The notes beneath the pieces were generated by a model. It saw nothing but the letters and a program-made list of their open reading frames with translations. It had not been told where the DNA came from and did no database searches. A program made the translations under genes and the position numbers. Shown here in pieces: positions 16,264 through 18,979 of a DNA stretch of 18,979 bases. Every line of letters starts with the position of its first letter. The stretch's first letter is position 1. This DNA is from Bacteroides sp. (GTDB taxonomy: Bacteria > Bacteroidota > Bacteroidia > Bacteroidales > Bacteroidaceae), in NCBI GenBank assembly GCA_019412865.1, contig DXOJ01000116.1, positions 1 through 18,979 on the forward strand. Direction: 5' to 3'.

Positions 16264-18309
16264 TTATTCCGGGCTGTACTCCCCAATTTGCGGAAATTCT
16301 GTAATCCGAAGTGTAGTACATCCATAAGGAATTAATTCGATATCCTCTATTTCCTGGGCAACTTCAGCACCAAACATCACTGTGTATGGCAAAGGACCGG
16401 CACTCTTGTTATATGATTTCCAGTTTGGCATCATCCGCGCCTTTGTTTTTATAGTGATAGGGGCATTAGCTACATTCCATGGATAGCCATCTTCCTTATT
16501 GACTTCGTTCACTTTACTCAAATCTACTTGATAGTGTTCCTGCATATTCTCTTTGGTAGTTTCAATCAGTGTGTAATTCCAAGGAGTCTTGGCTATATGC
16601 TGATAATAACTAAGTCCTTCCGCTCCATTCTTTATTTCCTGTTGTTCCACATCTATTTTAAGTGCATAGACAAGAGGTCCTCTCTCCACACTACGTGAAT
16701 TTTCTTTCCAAACACTCAACTTTACTTCTGGAGTAAATGTGATATCAAGTTTATCTCCTTTTTTCCACGTTCTCATGATAGTAACCAGATTGTTTGAATC
16801 TGCTGTATATGAGACCGGTTCACCATTGACTTTTACCACGTTTCCAGTACTCCATGCAGGTATTCTGAAAACAAACGGGAAAGCTGCCTCCTTACTAATA
16901 TCTGCTACTGTAAAGGTTATCTGTTCGCCGAACGGGTAACTGGTATCTTCTATTATATGTACGTTTACAGCATCACCTACTTGTGTAACTACTTCCGACG
17001 GAGCATACAATGTTGCAGCAACACCTTTATCAGCCGTAGCATACCATAAATTTTGTACAAACTTAGGCCATCCCTGATGCATATTTGACGTACAACAAGG
17101 ATAACCCGTCAATAAGCCAAAACAATTATCTAATCCTGAATGATTGACATCGAAATTCCGCTGATGTTGTGACAGTTCTATTTGGTTTACTTGCTGAAAA
17201 TACTGCCGGGTCTGAAAATGGTCATCTACATGTGCCGGTAGAGCATTATAGGTCACTTTCTCCAAAAGTTCTGCAAAACGCGGATTACCAGTGATTTTAT
17301 ACATGGTTTCCAAAGAGAACATGAACTCTACAATTCCACATAGTTCTATTCCTTGTGTCGGATCATTACCATGAATTGCCTCATCCACACTGAACATCCC
17401 GATAGGATAACCCTGAAAATCACGAAGATCATCAAGGGCTATATCCAAAGCATCCAGATATTTAGTTTGAGGATCTGCTTGATAATATACAATAGGAGTT
17501 TTCATACCTTGTGCTAAGTTGACCCCATGTATTGTTCCTACTTTTCTCAACATCTCACGTTTAAGAAATAAATCAGTATAAGGTTCCGTTTGTTCATAAA
17601 CTAATTTACCCAATGTCAACAGGTCATTATTTCCTGTTATATTATAAAGCCAATATATCATCATCAAATTATCACCGCCACGCATTCTTGCCCAAAATGT
17701 CCACTTATCCAGCGGAGTTTCTTTCAGGTTTTTGAGCTGATAGTCGAAGTATTTCGTCATAAAATTTATGACTCTTTGGTCGTTTGTAGCCAAGTAATAC
17801 TGTTGCAGTATTTTTAGAACTACCATTCTGGGCCACCAATCCTGACAATTATCTCTTTGCAGACCGGCTTCAAAAGGATAATCTTTTTCAGGACCAAAAT
17901 ATCCACTTTCCTTTTGACTTTGTAATGCCCATTCTACCCAAGGTTTCGTCTTTGCAATCAAAGCGGAATCTTTAAGGATATAAGCTAAAGGAAGTAAACC
18001 ATCAATCCAATAAGGGCCACGCTCCCATTGATCTCCATCTCCTCCGAGCCAGCCATTTCTATCTCCCATCACTTCCGGATATAAAACATCCAGATTTCCG
18101 GTGGCTCCTTCTTTCTGCCTTATCAACATTTCTCTGATCCATCCTTTCGGTGAGATACTTCCCAAAGGCAGTTCTGCAAACTGGTTCATGACTAATGGCG
18201 CACGATTGAATCCTTGTTGCGTTGTCGCAACTTTCTCTGTTCGTGTGCAACTGTTGAAGCATAGAAGTGATAAACCACCCACAATGATACCTAAACTAAA
18301 TAGTTTCAT
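16264..18309 (-). CDS. Lipoprotein glycoside hydrolase, DUF1680 / GH127 superfamily (beta-L-arabinofuranosidase-like)
   Basis: A 681-residue enzyme with an (alpha/alpha)6-barrel domain and C-terminal beta-sandwich regions. The signal peptide ends in CFNSC with lipidated Cys21. The superfamily's Zn-thiolate site is visible as Glu322-x-Cys324 in IELCG and the vicinal Cys405-Cys406 in GYPCCTSN; in characterised GH127 enzymes one cysteine of the CC pair is the nucleophile. Glu310 in SVDEAIHG is a candidate acid/base. CCTSN differs from the CCPPN-like motif I associate with characterised GH127, so this may be a different subfamily with another substrate. I chose the ATG at 18309, preceded by an AAGG ribosome site and giving a clean lipoprotein signal; the frame extends to a GTG at 18351 that lacks such support. 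It is the only obvious hydrolase of the PUL and has its own operator-bearing promoter. Confidence 0.88.
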   Translation of the reverse strand: MKLFSLGIIVGGLSLLCFNSCTRTEKVATTQQGFNRAPLVMNQFAELPLGSISPKGWIREMLIRQKEGATGNLDVLYPEVMGDRNGWLGGDGDQWERGPYWIDGLLPLAYILKDSALIAKTKPWVEWALQSQKESGYFGPEKDYPFEAGLQRDNCQDWWPRMVVLKILQQYYLATNDQRVINFMTKYFDYQLKNLKETPLDKWTFWARMRGGDNLMMIYWLYNITGNNDLLTLGKLVYEQTEPYTDLFLKREMLRKVGTIHGVNLAQGMKTPIVYYQADPQTKYLDALDIALDDLRDFQGYPIGMFSVDEAIHGNDPTQGIELCGIVEFMFSLETMYKITGNPRFAELLEKVTYNALPAHVDDHFQTRQYFQQVNQIELSQHQRNFDVNHSGLDNCFGLLTGYPCCTSNMHQGWPKFVQNLWYATADKGVAATLYAPSEVVTQVGDAVNVHIIEDTSYPFGEQITFTVADISKEAAFPFVFRIPAWSTGNVVKVNGEPVSYTADSNNLVTIMRTWKKGDKLDITFTPEVKLSVWKENSRSVERGPLVYALKIDVEQQEIKNGAEGLSYYQHIAKTPWNYTLIETTKENMQEHYQVDLSKVNEVNKEDGYPWNVANAPITIKTKARMMPNWKSYNKSAGPLPYTVMFGAEVAQEIEDIELIPYGCTTLRITEFPQIGEYSPE

Positions 18310-18365
18310 AATATACCTTATCAATTTAATATTAGAATTATGTATTATCACTTTTTTGATAGGAG

Positions 18366-18373
18366 CAAAAATA
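18366..18373 (-). promoter_or_regulatory. Candidate -7 box of the GH127 gene
   Basis: On the minus strand this reads TATTTTTG, matching TAnnTTTG, about 56 bp before the chosen ATG. No -33 TTTG is present; the direct repeats start exactly 20 bp upstream, the same geometry as at susC. Confidence 0.65.
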
Positions 18374-18393
18374 GGGCTTATACTTCTGAATGG

Positions 18394-18435
18394 AATGGAT
18401 TAACAATTCAATAGGATGGACAAACGGCTCAAAAG
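18394..18435 (-). promoter_or_regulatory. Probable HTCS operator: two tandem 21-bp direct repeats upstream of the GH127 gene
   Basis: Plus-strand repeat 1 (18394-18414) starts AATGGATTA and ends CAATAG; repeat 2 (18415-18435) starts GATGGACAA and ends CAAAAG. Aligned with the two susC repeats, 9 of 21 columns are invariant in all four copies (ATGGA, an A at column 9, AA at 17-18, G at 21) and six more agree in three of four. Period and distance to the -7 box equal those at susC. Confidence 0.7.
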
Positions 18436-18478
18436 GGAAATAACAAAGGCTAAAGAAGAGTTATCAAAGGGGGAGAAT

Positions 18479-18528
18479 AAATAAAAAGCCCTTTGTCTTC
18501 CATGAAGAAACCAAAGGGCTTTTTATTT
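18479..18528 (-). terminator. Rho-independent terminator of the small membrane-protein gene
   Basis: Arms ATAAAAAGCCCTTTG (18481-18495) and perfect complement (18512-18526), extendable by two A-T pairs, form a stem of 15-17 bp. On the minus strand the GGGC stem runs into TTTTTATTTATT. It starts 12 bp after the stop codon of the upstream gene and insulates it from the GH127 promoter region. Confidence 0.9.
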
Positions 18529-18540
18529 GTTTACTTGTTT

Positions 18541-18963
18541 TTAATCATTCCATCTGGATGCGGGCAATTCTTTTTTCCCATAACCTTTTTTCCAGGCATA
18601 CGCTTTTCTCTTCCTGAGATAAAGCGTATCGCCACAATGTTTCATTGCCTCCCAATTAAAGATAGAATGGTGACAGATGATCTTTTCAAACCAATAAAGT
18701 ATGTGATAAGTCACGAATGGCAGCACCATCCACCACCATGAAAACAAGATTGATAAAATAAGTGCTGGTATCAGGGTTAAAGAAAAACATTCCCAATACT
18801 GTCTGGCATGAATTCGGAGTTCCATATCTTCCCAGACTTCCAGATATTTATAGCGGGTAAAGAAAAACCAGCCTAACATAAAATAGTGTTTCTTCCCTTT
18901 TCCTAAGAACCACTTTGCTAAAAGACTATTATAAAAAATCATATTCACATTCTTTTGTTGCAT
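18541..18963 (-). CDS. Small membrane protein of unknown function
   Basis: A 140-residue protein I do not recognise. Residues about 58-89 form one or two membrane helices (SLTLIPALILSILFSWWWMV and a following hydrophobic stretch); the N-terminal part includes another aromatic hydrophobic run (HYFMLGWFFF, about 26-35). It is strikingly rich in Trp, Tyr, Phe and Lys, with the motif RIHARQYWECF at 50-60, a His-rich HH at 98-99, and a basic C-terminus. There is no signal peptide or lipobox. The ATG start is preceded by an AAGGGA ribosome site; the promoter lies outside the window. A strong terminator follows, separating it from the PUL. Function is unknown; proximity to the PUL is not evidence of a shared role. 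Confidence 0.75.
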   Translation of the reverse strand: MQQKNVNMIFYNSLLAKWFLGKGKKHYFMLGWFFFTRYKYLEVWEDMELRIHARQYWECFSLTLIPALILSILFSWWWMVLPFVTYHILYWFEKIICHHSIFNWEAMKHCGDTLYLRKRKAYAWKKGYGKKELPASRWND

Positions 18964-18979
18964 GTAGTCCCTTCTTAAC

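Noticed and set aside
18310..18351. N-terminal extension of the GH127 frame to a GTG
   Set aside because: The ATG at 18309 has an AAGG ribosome site and gives a clean lipoprotein signal; the extension would put 14 unneeded residues before it.
1..18979. Mobile elements, CRISPR array, tRNA or rRNA genes
   Set aside because: No transposase or integrase, no regularly spaced repeats beyond the operators and domain duplication, and no tRNA-like cloverleaf or rRNA sequence recognised.

Overview
The window looks like a Bacteroides (order Bacteroidales) chromosome. The evidence is a SusC/SusD pair, a hybrid two-component system (HTCS) fused to an AraC-type output domain, lipoprotein signals of the Bacteroidetes type, and -7 boxes of the form TAnnTTTG upstream of most transcription units. 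I do not assign a species.

Left part (1-3940), housekeeping. A PAP2-like membrane protein and rpoN (sigma-54) lie on the minus strand, with a divergent M24B Xaa-Pro aminopeptidase on the plus strand. The aminopeptidase ends in a strong hairpin terminator.

Middle (3945-5360). A secreted esterase of the CE7/AXE1 type on the plus strand converges on the next operon. The two share a bidirectional hairpin terminator.

Main region (5367-18435). This is a compact polysaccharide utilization locus (PUL), entirely on the minus strand. In transcription order it holds a lipoprotein glycoside hydrolase of the DUF1680/GH127 superfamily, the HTCS regulator, SusC, SusD, and a surface lipoprotein made of two tandem binding-like modules fused to a five-bladed beta-propeller. 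The probable working model is that the lipoprotein and SusD capture a glycan, SusC imports it, GH127 trims it (probably arabinofuranosyl or related residues), and the HTCS senses a product in the periplasm. The substrate cannot be named from sequence, and no endo-acting depolymerase is visible.

The most interesting signal is regulatory. Upstream of both GH127 and susC lie two tandem 21-bp direct repeats sharing an ATGGA core and a distal AA..G. In both cases they sit exactly 20 bp from a TAnnTTTG -7 box. The HTCS gene has its own -7 box but no such repeats. This reads as the HTCS operator and defines a two-promoter regulon.

Right edge (18541-18963). A small aromatic-rich membrane protein of unknown function, with its own strong terminator, lies upstream of the PUL. 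No RNA genes, CRISPR arrays or mobile elements were seen.
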